This document shows, piece after piece, positions 1-10,310 of a DNA stretch of 64,000 nt (positions within the stretch are counted from its first letter, which is position 1; each line of letters starts with the position of its first letter). The notes below the pieces were generated by a model. It was not told the origin of the DNA. It saw nothing but the letters and a program-made list of their open reading frames with translations, and did not search any database. The translations under genes were made by a program, and so were the position numbers. Source of the DNA: Malachius bipustulatus (lineage: Eukaryota > Arthropoda > Insecta > Coleoptera > Melyridae); contig CAJUUM010000003.1 in the NCBI GenBank assembly GCA_910589415.1, positions 1-64,000 of the forward strand, read 5' to 3'.

Positions 1-361
1 GGGTTAAAAATTCATCGAAATCTCCAGCAGGAGACCGATAAACTGATATTACAGTGCATTTCAGATCAGTCAATTCAACACCTGCAATTTCACAATGCAA
101 TTCACTAGTGAGCCCTCTAATATCAGACAGCGCCTGTGCCGGCATTTCAGGTCGCGTCAAGATTGCGACACCTCCACATGTGAGTTTTTTCCTGGCATAT
201 GAGTCAATTACCTGGTAATCAGCAATTCTGAGATTAACAATTTCATCACTCGTCAGAAAGTGTTCTGTCAGACATAAAACGCCATAGTCGGCACAGCACC
301 TTTCCACAAACACTTCAAGCTCCAGTTGTTTATTTCTTGCGGACTGCACATTTGAGTGCAT
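1..361 (-). CDS. LINE ORF2 fragment: N-terminal part of APE-type endonuclease
   Basis: Reading the minus strand from an ATG at 361 down to the window edge gives an open frame of about 120 codons with the look of an apurinic-type endonuclease from a Jockey/CR1-group LINE: a start near NVQSARNK, then the LTEHFL motif, CGGVAIL and ISVYRSPAGDF near the edge. These are conserved endonuclease blocks of non-LTR retrotransposons; the enzyme nicks target DNA for target-primed reverse transcription. The frame remains open upstream of the ATG and overlaps the end of the ORF1 at 433-1614, so the true start may lie further upstream. The reverse transcriptase would lie outside the window to the left. No stop is seen in this part. 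Confidence 0.8.
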   Translation of the reverse strand, partial: MHSNVQSARNKQLELEVFVERCCADYGVLCLTEHFLTSDEIVNLRIADYQVIDSYARKKLTCGGVAILTRPEMPAQALSDIRGLTSELHCEIAGVELTDLKCTVISVYRSPAGDFDEFLT

Positions 362-432
362 GATTCCTACCTTCAGTTGCTCGTTCCAATTTTGGTCCGC
401 ATCTTCCTCCCTGTATTGTTGTTGACTAGTCA

Positions 433-1614
433 CTACTTCACGGTTAATTCTGGGGTTTTTCTGCGAAAAAACTTCACATATGCCCCATATGGCCAGATCT
501 GCGGACTTAATGCTTTCTGTATATTATTGCTATCTATTGTTACCTTAAATGAAGAATATTCATCCGGGAACCTTGACGTTATTTGTTCGCACTTCACTTC
601 TGCGAAATGGGATTTAAGATAGTCTTCCATATCGTTCTTGCTTGTTTGGGGGTGCAAGCGTGACACGTATAGTGCAGACTTTTTTGGTACTGACTTTATG
701 CTGATGTTACTCACGGAACTACCCATTATACTAGAGCTATTCCTTCTAGATGGCTTGCGACGCTGAGCAGTTTTCCATTTTATCAGTTCTTCATCGAATC
801 TTTCATCCCCTTCACCGTCATCCACAACAGCCTTAGTTGTATTCATCTGTGGGTCGGGTATAACCTCTATTGCGGTGTTTTTGTTTTGATTTTGATATCT
901 GTAATCCGTCGACTGTTTTGCGACACAATCTCTGTCACCCGTCAGTTCCGTATTTAATTTATCTTTACGGACATTCGACTCCTCGTATTTCGATAGTAAA
1001 TGTAAATTCGAGATCGGGCCAGAGGTCGAGACATCCGGTCGAGCTTCAATGTGTATCTCCCTTCTTCGATTTCGATGGTTCGCCTGGCCCACGCTGCCTT
1101 CAACCGCTTGTTTGTTGACATTCAGTTGAGATTGTTTTTTAACTGTCTTCTGATTGTTATCGCTCTCACGTCCAGTCGTATGCTCATTATCTTCCGTTTT
1201 TTTGTTTGCACTCATCTTTGACTTCTGCCAATAGTTTTCCTTCACGGAATACTCATTCATGTTTTTGTTTCTCAGTAACTCTATTAATAGTTCTTGTTCT
1301 GAAACACGACCTTTCAGCTGCCTGTTTAACTCTTTTAGGAGATCATACTCTGGTTTTGATTTCCACTCACTAGGTACTGTCGACTTCGCATCTCGCTTAT
1401 CCACAACACTAGTATTGTCGTTCACTTTTTGATCACTAATTTCACAATTTCTCTTGTTATCAAGAACATTTTCTAATATCCTTTTCGTCGATTCACTTGT
1501 GACACTATTAGGAAGTTTACCATTCAACAGCATGTCAATTAGATCAGATTTTAATAACTTATTTAGCTCTTTAATGATGAGCTCACGCGAGCGGGCGTCT
1601 GACTCGTCGGCCAT
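433..1614 (-). CDS. LINE ORF1 protein (393 aa), intact
   Basis: An uninterrupted 393-codon frame directly upstream of, and overlapping, the endonuclease frame on the same strand, as expected for ORF1 of a non-LTR retrotransposon. The N-terminal part is hydrophilic and rich in Lys, Asn, Ser and Asp with no zinc knuckle. The last 90 residues (beginning KSALYVSRLHPQTSKNDMED) look like an RRM-like RNA-binding fold, as in several insect LINE ORF1 proteins; I infer binding of its own RNA. It starts MADESDARSRELI. The intact frame suggests a fairly young copy. The LINE 5' end is not sharply visible; the start may be somewhere in 1615-2040. Confidence 0.7.
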   Translation of the reverse strand: MADESDARSRELIIKELNKLLKSDLIDMLLNGKLPNSVTSESTKRILENVLDNKRNCEISDQKVNDNTSVVDKRDAKSTVPSEWKSKPEYDLLKELNRQLKGRVSEQELLIELLRNKNMNEYSVKENYWQKSKMSANKKTEDNEHTTGRESDNNQKTVKKQSQLNVNKQAVEGSVGQANHRNRRREIHIEARPDVSTSGPISNLHLLSKYEESNVRKDKLNTELTGDRDCVAKQSTDYRYQNQNKNTAIEVIPDPQMNTTKAVVDDGEGDERFDEELIKWKTAQRRKPSRRNSSSIMGSSVSNISIKSVPKKSALYVSRLHPQTSKNDMEDYLKSHFAEVKCEQITSRFPDEYSSFKVTIDSNNIQKALSPQIWPYGAYVKFFRRKTPELTVK

Positions 1615-2454
1615 ACTTTTGTTCCGCTATTGGCCATATTATTTTTGTTAACGCTATTGGCTGATCATGATGATGATTTCATTCAGGCGAATGAAATAAC
1701 AGCTGACTTTATTGTTTCCGCATGCGCATTCCCAGCGACGTATAACACAGGATTACCCACATCTGTATACATTTATATCTCTGTATGAGGTGAGCAACAA
1801 ATGTTGCCGGGAGGCATGCCTGGTTTTTTCCTTTGACGGTATGTTTGCCATCAATTATTCTTTGAACAATACCTCATGTAGAGTGTATGTCCAGGTGCTT
1901 GTCAAACCCCTTAGGCGTCCGGGTATTTCGGTGTGCGCGACCGGCTGGTGGCAGAGCGTTTATGAGTGCTCAAATCAGTGGCGAGCGGAGACAAGAAAAA
2001 TCGACATATTTCTTTACATGTCAAATAACGCCCTCTAGCGGTTGCGGTGGTAAAAAAATTGAAAATTCGAAAAATGTAATCGACAGAGGAAGGAAAACGA
2101 TCTGTAACGAGACAAATCTTCTTAAATTTCGTTGAGGTTAACTGGAATAATTGACTTTTGAATAAACAAAATTTTGACGTACTCTCACCACTTTATTTTT
2201 GAGGTTATGACAAAATGTTTCCAATAAAAAAAATCCAAATTATTAGGGGATTAGACTACACGTGTTTTGAATACACCCTTAATTGAAAAAATACGGAGAA
2301 GCTACCCATTTTCCATTCTGCCATGACTGTCACGCCCCCTGGCGGTTGTTTTAGAAGCTCAAAAATATTTTCCAGCTATTTTTTGGGGTCACTTTCCTCC
2401 TAAAAAATTTACCCTAAAGCTGTGTGATGGCCGTTCCTGAGATATGGTTGGCGT
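1615..2454. other. Probable LINE 5' leader and unassigned sequence
   Basis: No convincing gene. The part next to the ORF1 start is presumably LINE 5' UTR. Two sites at about 2028-2043 and 2329-2344 read ACGCCCTCTAGCGGTT and ACGCCCCCTGGCGGTT; both resemble the insect CTCF core. The rest is AT-rich. Confidence 0.4.
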
Positions 2455-2521
2455 CCATTCTTAGTTGCCCACCCGGTACATCTTCCAGCTCAAGCCTCCC
2501 TTCCAGAGTAAGGCCGGGCGC

Positions 2522-4141
2522 ACATTGGAACGCAGGCAACAAAGGCGACAAAGCGCAGGGCAAGCTGCACAGCACAGAAAAAAAACTGCACGCAGGTTAT
2601 CAGACACGTGACCAAGCTCACGTTGATGGACAGTTTTGGGACAGTCTCTTCAGAATTATTTACTGTTTTGAAATTATAATAAAGCTATTCTTCTCTGTTT
2701 ATTATGACCGAGTTTGTTGACTTATCTTCAGAATCGGATGCTTGTCACCCTCTACGTTTTCAACATCTACGTTTTCTATATGTATATGTATTTGGAATCG
2801 CCTCCTCATAGCTTTCTCTTTCTAAATTCTGAGACGTTTCCTGCGACTCTTCGTAATCGCTGTTATCATCATTTGAATTGTTTTCACGTTTTCTTATTAG
2901 GAATTCCATTTGCTGTTGAACTTACATTTTTTCAAGTTCGCTGCAGCAGCTCCGCTTTTTCTTATTTTTTTTTGCCTTCGCAGTGCATCTTGACGACAGT
3001 TTCTTAACTTTAACCAAGCGGTTTTTGCTGCCGCACCTGTAATTTAATTTTATACTTCAGAATTTTTTTTTAATACACAACAAACATATTTTTTGCAGAT
3101 ATTTAGCATCATGAGAGAGCTACAAGAGTATTGCATATAGCTATAGGACGGGAGATAGAACTGTGTCAAATATTGTGAATGAAGTATCAGTCGCTATATG
3201 GCTAAAAATGCAACCAGTTAATTTACCACAACCTACCAAAGAAATGTGGGGGAATATTGCACTTGGCTTCGAACAAAAATGGCAGTTTTCACACTATAGT
3301 GGTTCCGTCGATCGTAAACATATTATGGTTAAAAAAACATAAAAAAGTGGACCTTCATATTATTTTAATTACAAGCAGCAAACTTTATCAATAATATTAT
3401 TGGCCGTGGTTGACTCAAACAGCAAGTTTATTATTATTGACGTTGGATCAATGGGAAGATTCAGCGATGGAATATTTTTTCCAGGAGTGCATTAGAAAAG
3501 AAACTAAAGAAGCAAACTTTCGAACTTCCGGCGCCTGCATTAATACCAACAATTGAAGAATTTATGCCATACGTTTTTAATGGCGACGAGGCATTTTCTT
3601 TATCAGAAAATTTGATGTGACCTTATCCGAGAAGAACTGTAACTGAAAATTATGAAACCAAGATTTTTAATTACAGACTATCCAGAGCAAGACAGTCTGT
3701 TGAGTGCGTCTTTTGGATACTAGCTTTGCGATGTCGCAACTTTAGAAGGGCATGCGTTGCAAGAGGAAAATATTAACAATATTAAGTAAATATTATAATT
3801 TTATGTTATAACTACAGTAGACAAGTAAATACAATAAATAAACATGGTGATAAAAGTGCTTGCTTACTTACCGTCTTTCATAAAATGGATCCCTTTTGCA
3901 ATCTCCAACAGCTTCGATCAGTTCTTCAAACATTTTTATCTATAAAGTACCTACTAAAAGTGAATACTTAAAATAATTAATTTTAAAAGTACCTACAATA
4001 ATTAATTAATTGACAGTCGGAGGACACACTTGCACGTCTCGCACAGGGAAGCAGGAAACTTTGTCTGGGACACTGAATGAAGCAGGTTATTTATCGAAGC
4101 TGTGTCGCCTGCGTTGCGTGCGTTGCAATGTCTGCCCGGCC
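2522..4141 (+). mobile_element. PIF/Harbinger DNA transposon (1620 bp), TSD TAA
   Basis: The ends are inverted repeats of about 38 bp: left starts GGCCGGGCGCACATTG, and the right end read on the minus strand starts GGCCGGGCAGACATTG. TAA flanks both sides (2519-2521 and 4142-4144), the 3-bp target duplication typical of PIF/Harbinger. A decayed Harbinger transposase lies inside on plus. The element sits in the piggyBac pseudogene, so it is the younger of the two. Removing it restores continuity of the host pseudogene, which independently confirms both ends. Confidence 0.9.
3150..3765 (+). pseudogene. PIF/Harbinger transposase pseudogene (DDE_Tnp_4)
   Basis: Translated pieces match the order of a Harbinger transposase: FEQKWQFSHYSGSVDRKHI (the usual GAIDGKH block), then LAVVDSNSKFIIIDVGSMGR, then YVFNGDEAFSLSENL (second catalytic Asp region) and FNYRLSRARQSVECVFW. 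Several stops and frameshifts break it, and the first catalytic region is altered (SVDRKH). The N-terminal exons are not recognisable. It cannot make transposase. Confidence 0.85.
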
Positions 4142-4380
4142 TAACAAACTCTCGTCAATTGACACGTCTCTCTCAGGTGTATAAGCTGATTGAAATTTAT
4201 GAAGTAAATAGTCTAAAATTAGTTTAATTTTAAACAGCCTTGGGTTTTGGGTGCCATCAAAACTAGTATTGTCCACAAAGTGCATAAACCTCAACAGAAT
4301 CGAAAATCGTCGCTCCGACAAGATTTAATTTAAAATTGGTGTTTCTAGCCACCTTTTTCTTGAATAGTACATACTATTAA

Positions 4381-5376
4381 TTTTTACGCCGTTCTGTTAA
4401 ATCTATCATTGGTCTTCCTGCTTCTACTTGTAATAATATGTTATACTCACCAAGGAAATTCAGGGGCTTAGGTCTTGTTTGTATGAAATGGGAAGTACAT
4501 TTACAGCATTTTTCAATCGCAAAAAAATTACTTTCTTATAATGACGAGTTATTTCACCGCGCTTTCAATTGCATTGAAGAAATAGATAACTGTTGTAAAA
4601 CCCTAGCTACAAACGGTACAACTTCAAGACAAATTCGACAGAATCTTAGGGAAACTGAATTTCAAAAATGGTGTAGCTTATCCTGGCAAGGTATTGGTGT
4701 TTGTCATTTTAAAACTTATAAGCCGGTCAACAACTTTGTAAGTAGTCAACATTCGCTTTCTTCCTCTGAATGGACAGCAGCGATTAAACTTAATTGTAAT
4801 TATGCTAACGTGAATGGAGTCCCTGGAAACAATTGCAGCTCCGACCGTTGCCGTAAATGTGGTAACGAGAAAGAGACACCCGCTCATATTATAGGTAGCT
4901 GCAAGAGTAACACACTTCTTATCACCTCAAGACATCATAAAGTGAAACACCATATTTCTCGATTACTTCAAGAAAAAAATTTCGATTGCTACGAAGAGGT
5001 TTTTGCAATAGATGAAGCAGGAAGGAAGCGTTTCAGTGACATAGTTGCATTTGATAAAAAATCAAATAACGCCTACATAATTGATCCAACTATACGTTTT
5101 GAAACTAATAATCCAAATCAAGATTCTGATGTTCAATTGGAGAAACAAAATATTTATGATGGCTGTATCGAATATTATAAAAAAAAATATTTTGAAAATT
5201 TTGGTAATCGAAATTGGCATACTTTAGGTTTGTGGTTTGGGGCTAGAGGATCAATTAGTAATAGTGTTTTAAATTTTTTCGAAAAATTCAATTTAAATAA
5301 AGCTGAATTATTGATAATTTCCAAAAATATACTAATTGATTCTCTGCACATCATTCATCACCATATTTATGGTTGA
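4381..5376 (+). CDS. R2-like LINE, C-terminal part with zinc knuckle and restriction-like endonuclease
   Basis: The open frame runs from 4381 through the first ATG at 4438 to the stop at 5376. The start resembles the end of an R2-type reverse transcriptase (IIGLP..., SPRKFRGLGL). A CCHC-type knuckle follows: CRKCGNEKETPAHIIGSC. Then comes a restriction-like endonuclease core: RKRFSDIVAFDKKSNNAYII followed by DPTIRFE. This order (RT, knuckle, REL-endonuclease) defines the R2/NeSL-type early-branching LINEs, which usually insert at fixed sites. Here the copy is 5'-truncated and has landed inside a piggyBac pseudogene, so it is a dead fragment although its frame is still open. Only the C-terminal third of the protein is present. 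Confidence 0.85.
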   Translation, partial: FLRRSVKSIIGLPASTCNNMLYSPRKFRGLGLVCMKWEVHLQHFSIAKKLLSYNDELFHRAFNCIEEIDNCCKTLATNGTTSRQIRQNLRETEFQKWCSLSWQGIGVCHFKTYKPVNNFVSSQHSLSSSEWTAAIKLNCNYANVNGVPGNNCSSDRCRKCGNEKETPAHIIGSCKSNTLLITSRHHKVKHHISRLLQEKNFDCYEEVFAIDEAGRKRFSDIVAFDKKSNNAYIIDPTIRFETNNPNQDSDVQLEKQNIYDGCIEYYKKKYFENFGNRNWHTLGLWFGARGSISNSVLNFFEKFNLNKAELLIISKNILIDSLHIIHHHIYG

Positions 5377-5497
5377 TTTTATAATATTTGTATTTATTGA
5401 TTTTATTATTATTATCTTCTAAGACTGATTTGTATACTGTGTATATATTGCAACCTACTAAATGTAGACAGTAAATAAATTCTAATTCTAATTGGGT
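5377..5497 (+). repeat. 3' UTR and TTCTAA-type tail of the R2-like LINE
   Basis: Sequence after the stop contains AAGACTGATTTGTATACTGT and ends in TTCTAATTCTAATT. A second diverged copy of the same 3' end occurs near 29990-30140. The piggyBac pseudogene resumes directly after it. Confidence 0.75.
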
Positions 5498-5639
5498 TTG
5501 CCGACAATGCCTTGTAAAAGCAAGATTCCTAGAAGTAGTTTTATTTCATTCCTGGTGGTTTCCATCCAAGCCAAATCCCTGGATGCTCGTTACATCTTAC
5601 CACCGACAACTTTTTCTCCAATTTTTTGACTTGCATATA

Positions 5640-6593
5640 CAGTGCATTTATTTTAAGTGTTGCCATAGGGAATAGCATGTAAAAAAATACACCCTATGTT
5701 AACTTATGTTGTCTTATATTTTGGAAGTCGTTTTTAATTTTCAATAATAGTACATGTCATCTACTTTACAATACGACCTTTCAGAAAAGCCGGTCGTTGT
5801 TCAATTTTATGATACCGGCTGTTCCATTGAGGTGAAAAAACTGCAAGAAACGGTAAGAGATACGAAGTCGGTTAAATTACAAAAAAGTTACGTGGCTTTG
5901 AGACGAGTATTTGGTAATATTTTTTTCCTCAATATTCCCAGAATTTCCTGAAATATGCTGAAAAAACTTGGATCATGCAGATTTATTATTTTAGCCATAT
6001 CTTCTTTATTACTAAAAAAAAAAATTTTTATTTTTTTGTAGGTTTACATAAGCCGTAATGAACTACTTATTTGACGTTTCAAAAATTTCCAAAGCCGACT
6101 AGATCTTGGGATTTCCAAAGTTAACTTTGGTTTTTCTTATTAACGCCATATTGTTTTTCATGCCATTCGCTATAGAAAAAATCAAGGAAACAAAAAATCC
6201 ATCACATTGCGGAACATATGAGGTAGTCTAATTAACGTGGTTGAACCATTTAAAATGGAACATAGCGAAATCAGTGCATTTCCAACCAAGATGCAACAAT
6301 ACGTTAACAATACTGTAGTTATGGTTACGTTTGGGCATTGTTGAATTTAGCAGTGAGTTATTTAAAATAGAACATAGGGATTCTGTATTGAAAGTCAATG
6401 CAATAAATCATTTTTTAATTAAAACGAATAGAAATTATTTCAAAATATAAAAAAGTTTAAGGTTATACTATAATAATTATTTTATAAAGAAACAAGATAA
6501 TTGTAAATTAAATACTGCAGATTATTAATTTTTATTCTAAAATAGTAAAAAAATGATTGTAGAATCCATACATTTTTCGTATTCCTGCACTGT
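5640..6593. other. Unassigned sequence with a solo foldback arm
   Basis: No gene is supported. About 5940-6230 matches one arm of the foldback family at 24090-24875 and 27640-28175 (shared run: CCAAAGCCGACTAGATC, then a GCCATATTG-like block and AAATCAAGGAAAC). Only one arm is present here. The small frame at 5754-5951 shows no recognisable domain. Confidence 0.4.
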
Positions 6594-8130
6594 TCAGCAG
6601 ATATTTCTTCTGCAGCTCTTCTTATCCTTTGAGCTTTTCAATGTGGTAGATAGATAATCCGAAACAGGAAAGGAAAGTGATTCTTCTTCTTCATTTATTT
6701 CCAGTATAATTTGTTGAAATTTTCTTTTCATTTTTCGACGTAAATATTCCGACGAGAGGTTTGTCATTTCCGAGGCTACATATTTGCCAAAAACGTCGTA
6801 CTTATCTTCTTTTTCATCCAGGGTGCGCATAGCTTTTTCTAATAGATCATTTTTCTGTGATCCTTAATTTTTCTTAAGTCTTTTACGACTTATTTCGTAG
6901 TTCTGCGTCCCGTCTTTGGAGCCCGTTGGTTTATTATTTTCCATGTTATTTTTATCAATGGAGGTATCTTGATTTTGAGTATCCGACTGCTCTTCATTGT
7001 CAGTATTTTGTCCATCATCCTGTAAACAAATGCATTTTCTTTGTGCATTCTATTGAGAACAATATTTACAAAAAATTTTAATTTGTTACAGCCACAAACT
7101 ACACCAAAAGAATGGCAAAAAGTTAGCAAGAAGTTCGAAATAAAATGGAACTTTCCTAAATGCCTAGGAGCTATAGACGGCAAACATGTTCTTGTTCAGG
7201 CACCACACAATAGCGGTAGTTACATTTATAACTACAAAGGCCAGCATAGTACAGTCTTAATGGCGGTGGTTGATGCCTATTATAAATTTCTCATAGCTAC
7301 AGTTGGTGTTAATGGCAGAGTGTCTGATGGAGCTTTTAGAACTACTGGAGTTTTCAATTTCATTGAATCTGCATCAAATACATTAGAAAAGACATCCCTT
7401 CCAGAGCGCAAACTACGCATTCCGTATAATATATTCGTAGCAGATGATGCTTTTCCTCTACAACCACATATAATGAAGCCATTTCCGTTCAACAGTCAAG
7501 GTTCAATGAGAATTTATAATTACAGGCTATCCAGAGCACGAAGAATAGTGAAGAATGTCTTAGAACCTTAGACATAGAACCAAAGAGTCTTATGTCTAGC
7601 ACATTTAGAGTATTACGAAAACCGATTCTTCTTAGCCCTAAACGAGTTGATTCTGTAGTACTGGCCATTTGCTGCTTGCATAATTATTTATTGTCTCCAC
7701 AAACTTCCACAAATATATACGTCCCTGAAGGAATATTTGACCACGGGAATCCTAAAACGGGTGAAACAATACTAGGAACATGGCGAAGGAATGAAACCTC
7801 GACAGATAATTTTCCACCATTGGCAAAACAAGGCAGTAATAACTATTCAAGTGACGCAAAACAAATTCGAGACGAACTCCGAGAATATTTTCTTAGTTCT
7901 CAAGGAGAAGTTCCGTGGCAGTACAAATTAATGTAAAGAATAAAATTTTTATTGAAACAAAGCAATAGTTTATACCAAAAGTAATTTTTCTTACCGTGCC
8001 TATGTTTCCTACTGCTGAACTCCATTGTGAACCATCTTGTAAAAACAAAAGAGAATTGAAATACGGCCACTTTGATATGTACAATTCATCAGCTCCTGTG
8101 CCAGTAGCTGTATTCCGCTTTATAGTTTTT
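6594..8130 (-). pseudogene. MADF/BESS-type accessory gene of a Harbinger locus, spliced, one in-frame stop
   Basis: Two minus-strand exons join in phase. The upstream exon (about 8130 down to 7995) reads ELYISKWPYFNSLLFLQDGS, the end of a MADF DNA-binding domain, and stops at a clean donor (ACG|GTAAGAA). The downstream exon begins at 7019 after TTTGTTTACAG and continues in the same frame with an acidic, Asn/Gln-rich linker. It ends with a BESS-like segment: YDVFGKYVASEMTNLSSEYL, then RRKMKRKFQQIILEINEEEE. A TAA at 6866-6864 interrupts the second exon in frame. MADF/Myb-type proteins are the usual partner of Harbinger transposase. The intron (7020-7994) contains the plus-strand transposase exon. 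N-terminal exons are not certain; a palindromic MITE (8134-8398) abuts the upstream exon. Confidence 0.7.
7093..7936 (+). pseudogene. PIF/Harbinger transposase, catalytic exon, disrupted
   Basis: After a good acceptor (AATTTGTTACAG, ending at 7092) the frame gives PQTTPKEWQKVSKKF, then FPKCLGAIDGKHVLV (first catalytic Asp), VLMAVVDAYYKFLIATVGVN, VADDAFPLQPHIMKPFP (second Asp region) and YNYRLSRARRIVKNV. The expected C-terminal block reappears from 7592 in another frame (STFRVLRKPI, LAICCLHNYL). A short insertion with stops at about 7562-7592 separates the two frames. Family knowledge: DDE transposase giving 3-bp TSDs, working with a Myb/MADF partner. The partner lies on the opposite strand with its intron spanning this exon. 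N-terminal exons of the transposase are not visible to the left. Confidence 0.85.
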
Positions 8131-8133
8131 CAC

Positions 8134-8398
8134 AAATATGCATATTATTGAACTTCTATTTCCTTTTGCAGTTACGGTTAACATTTTCAAAGACTTTTGC
8201 AAAGTCTTATTTCATTTAATTTTCGTAACAGTGCAATTATTAACTTTTTTAACATTTCTAAAAAAAAAATTAGGAAATGTTAAAAAAGTTAATAATTGCA
8301 CTGTTATGAAAATTAAATGAAATAAGACTTTGCAAAAGTCTTTAAAAATGTTAACCGTAACTGCAAAAGGAAACAGAAGTTCAATAATATGCATATTT
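8134..8398. mobile_element. Near-perfect 265-bp palindromic MITE
   Basis: Two arms of about 125 bp are almost exact reverse complements around a short A-rich centre near 8266. Left starts AAATATGCATATTATTGAAC, and the right end mirrors it. Both strands therefore read the same short peptide. I see no clear target duplication. It abuts the MADF exon, apparently cutting it. Confidence 0.75.
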
Positions 8399-8569
8399 AT
8401 TATGCATATTTTCCTACTGAAAGTCTGGTTTTGCAAGGCAGCAAGCAATGAACCAAGGCAGTAAACTCATCAGATAGTGTAGATAATCTGCATACCTAAA
8501 GAATAATTATTAGTCTTTAATATTTTTTTTTCTCCTTATTAATTTCTAATTTACAATAAGGGAACTCAC

Positions 8570-8642
8570 CAGCAAAAACATCGACTAGGTGTTCCAGATC
8601 TAGCCTTAGGAGTATTAGAGTCTTCATTGCTTCATCCGCCAT
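8570..8642 (-). CDS. Candidate first coding exon (MADEAMKTL...)
   Basis: An ATG at 8642 opens 24 codons plus one base ending at an excellent donor (GCTG|GTGAGTTCC). It lies upstream of the MADF exons on the same strand and could be the first exon of that gene or of another Harbinger-encoded protein. The peptide (MADEAMKTLILLRLDLEHLV) is not one I recognise. I could not phase it convincingly to the next downstream acceptor-like site near 8494. Confidence 0.35.
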
Positions 8643-9520
8643 TATCCTTGGGTACACAAAAACAACTAGGTAGGTACTTTATAAAAAAACATATTGCTCA
8701 CATGCAAAATGCTTAAAAATCTATATGATACTTACTGAAAATTTTTACCCGCTGCAGGAAAACGTTTCAGATGTTATTACGAGTTTGAATATTCCTTATT
8801 AACCACTCACTCGCATCAAGGAAACAAACACATGTAGGTACTCACATCCCGTGCCCGGAAGATTAAATGACGCCGCAGTTATAAAGTTTCACCGATTTCT
8901 GTGAACGTCCATCGTCAAGTTATTATGTTAGGATTTTAAATTACAGCTTTAAATTCAAATACCAGATAGAAAATGTTATGTTACTAATATTGCTGTAAAG
9001 TTATAACATAGCGGATTTCCTTTAAAGAACGTGTATTTGAATATTAAATCACGGAAGTAATATTTAGTTGCTGTATGAGTTAAAAATAAACTAATAAGAA
9101 CTTAATTACGGATTTAAATCGCAGTAACATCGTTACAAATTTAGCTTTTTAAATGTAAATTGGTTCACCTTTAACTCATAGTTATTTATTTGTAAAATCT
9201 CATTTTCAGAAAGTTATATTAACAGGAATGCATTATCGTCGATATAAGTAAGTTAATATTTACCAAATTCCACTCTAAATCGCCTTATGGTAACTATTAG
9301 AAGTTGATTTTTCTCAGTGTACGTAACACTTGTGGGGATATCGCTTTGAAGGCGTCTTCAGTTCTGTTCCTCGTATTTTCGGGGGTGGTAGGTGGGTCCT
9401 GATAAACTATTTTTTTTACATGACCCTATAAAAAAATCGAACAAAACTAACAAGGAAACCAAACAAAAACTAAAACTAAAATACAAGTATAAATAAATAA
9501 ATAAAACAACTAGTACTATA
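8643..9520. other. Unassigned AT-rich sequence and LINE 3' UTR
   Basis: No gene is visible. From about 9400 to 9520 the sequence is the 3' UTR of the minus-strand LINE remnant next to it (an AAATAAATAAATAAAAC stretch). Confidence 0.4.
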
Positions 9521-10310
9521 TCACGAACATAGCGTGAGATTTGTCATCCGTATAGAGAGGTCTTCAAGGCCATCCTGAAATATCTCACGACTCAGATTCC
9601 GCATTTGTGATCTCAGGTCAAGCGAGTTAACCGAATTCGATATCCTGGTAATTGAGGAGTGCATTCCATAGTTGGTCCTATGGAACCCAACCTCAAGCAG
9701 TGACAGTTGCCTCAGCTGTCTGGAGGGAGCAAAGATTGTAAACAACCGCAGTGCCTCAGGACATTTTATAATGGAGTTTAGTACTTTGAAGGCGAACATG
9801 ATGTCGCTGTACGTGCGTCTGGTATGGAGACTAGCAAGTGAGAGGGACCTTAGTAAATTAGGATAATCGTTGGAGTTGTATGGAATGTTAAACCGGTAAC
9901 AGAACAGACTTACGAATTTTTTCTGGATTCCCTCAATACGATCAATGTGAATTTGATACGTGGGAGCCCAGATCACAGAGCATTATTCTAAAATTGGGCG
10001 GACCAGTGCCGTAAACAGTACCCGAACGCATCGAGAGCTGGAGAAAGATCTAGTTGTGCGACTAATGTAACCCAATAATCTGGATGCTTTTGTGATTATA
10101 TGATCCACATGTCGCTGATAATTGAGTTCTGGGTCCATGTACACTCCCAAGTCTCCCAAGCAGTTGTTGAAGATGATATGCAGTGGTAAAAGAATATTAT
10201 TTGATCATTTCTGTAGGAATACCGCAGGTATCTTATCAGGGCCAGTGCTGCCGTTGGACTTCAACGAATTGATAGCATCCGAGATGTCTACATAGCTCAT
10301 TTGGGCGGTA
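9521..10310 (-). pseudogene. Jockey/CR1-group LINE, degenerate C-terminal reverse transcriptase region
   Basis: Reading down the minus strand: a segment near 10300 resembles the pre-RT region (DAINSLKSNGSTGPDKIPAV). After an internal deletion the RT thumb follows: LGVYMDPELNYQRHVDHIIT, ASRLLGYISRTTRSF, LFTALVRPILE, a stop, then CSVIWAPTYQIHIDRIEGIQ and QKKFVSLFCYRF. This matches the end of ORF2 in Jockey/CR1-type LINEs. The catalytic YADD part is deleted, so the copy is dead. The final 151 codons are open to the natural stop at 9521. Confidence 0.85.

Larger units (their letters stand above)
2455..5640 (-). pseudogene. piggyBac-like transposase pseudogene, interrupted twice
   Basis: Three separated minus-strand pieces read as one piggyBac transposase (DDE_Tnp_1_7 type). 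Piece 1 (about 5500-5620) gives TTRNEIKLLLGILLLQGIVG, matching the conserved block ahead of the catalytic domain. Piece 2 (about 4142-4385) gives RKRWLETPIL, then SERRFSILLRFMHF and YTPERDVSIDESLL. Piece 3 (about 2455-2521) continues with LWKGGLSWKMY. Pieces 2 and 3 join exactly in frame once the Harbinger element at 2522-4141 and one TAA are taken out. Pieces 1 and 2 are separated by an R2-like LINE fragment at about 4381-5497. Stops are present and the C-terminal half is missing, so it is dead. The original protein cut and pasted DNA at TTAA. Confidence 0.85.

Noticed and set aside
8138..8448. Two frames giving nearly the same peptide on opposite strands
   Set aside because: Explained by the perfect palindrome at 8134-8398.
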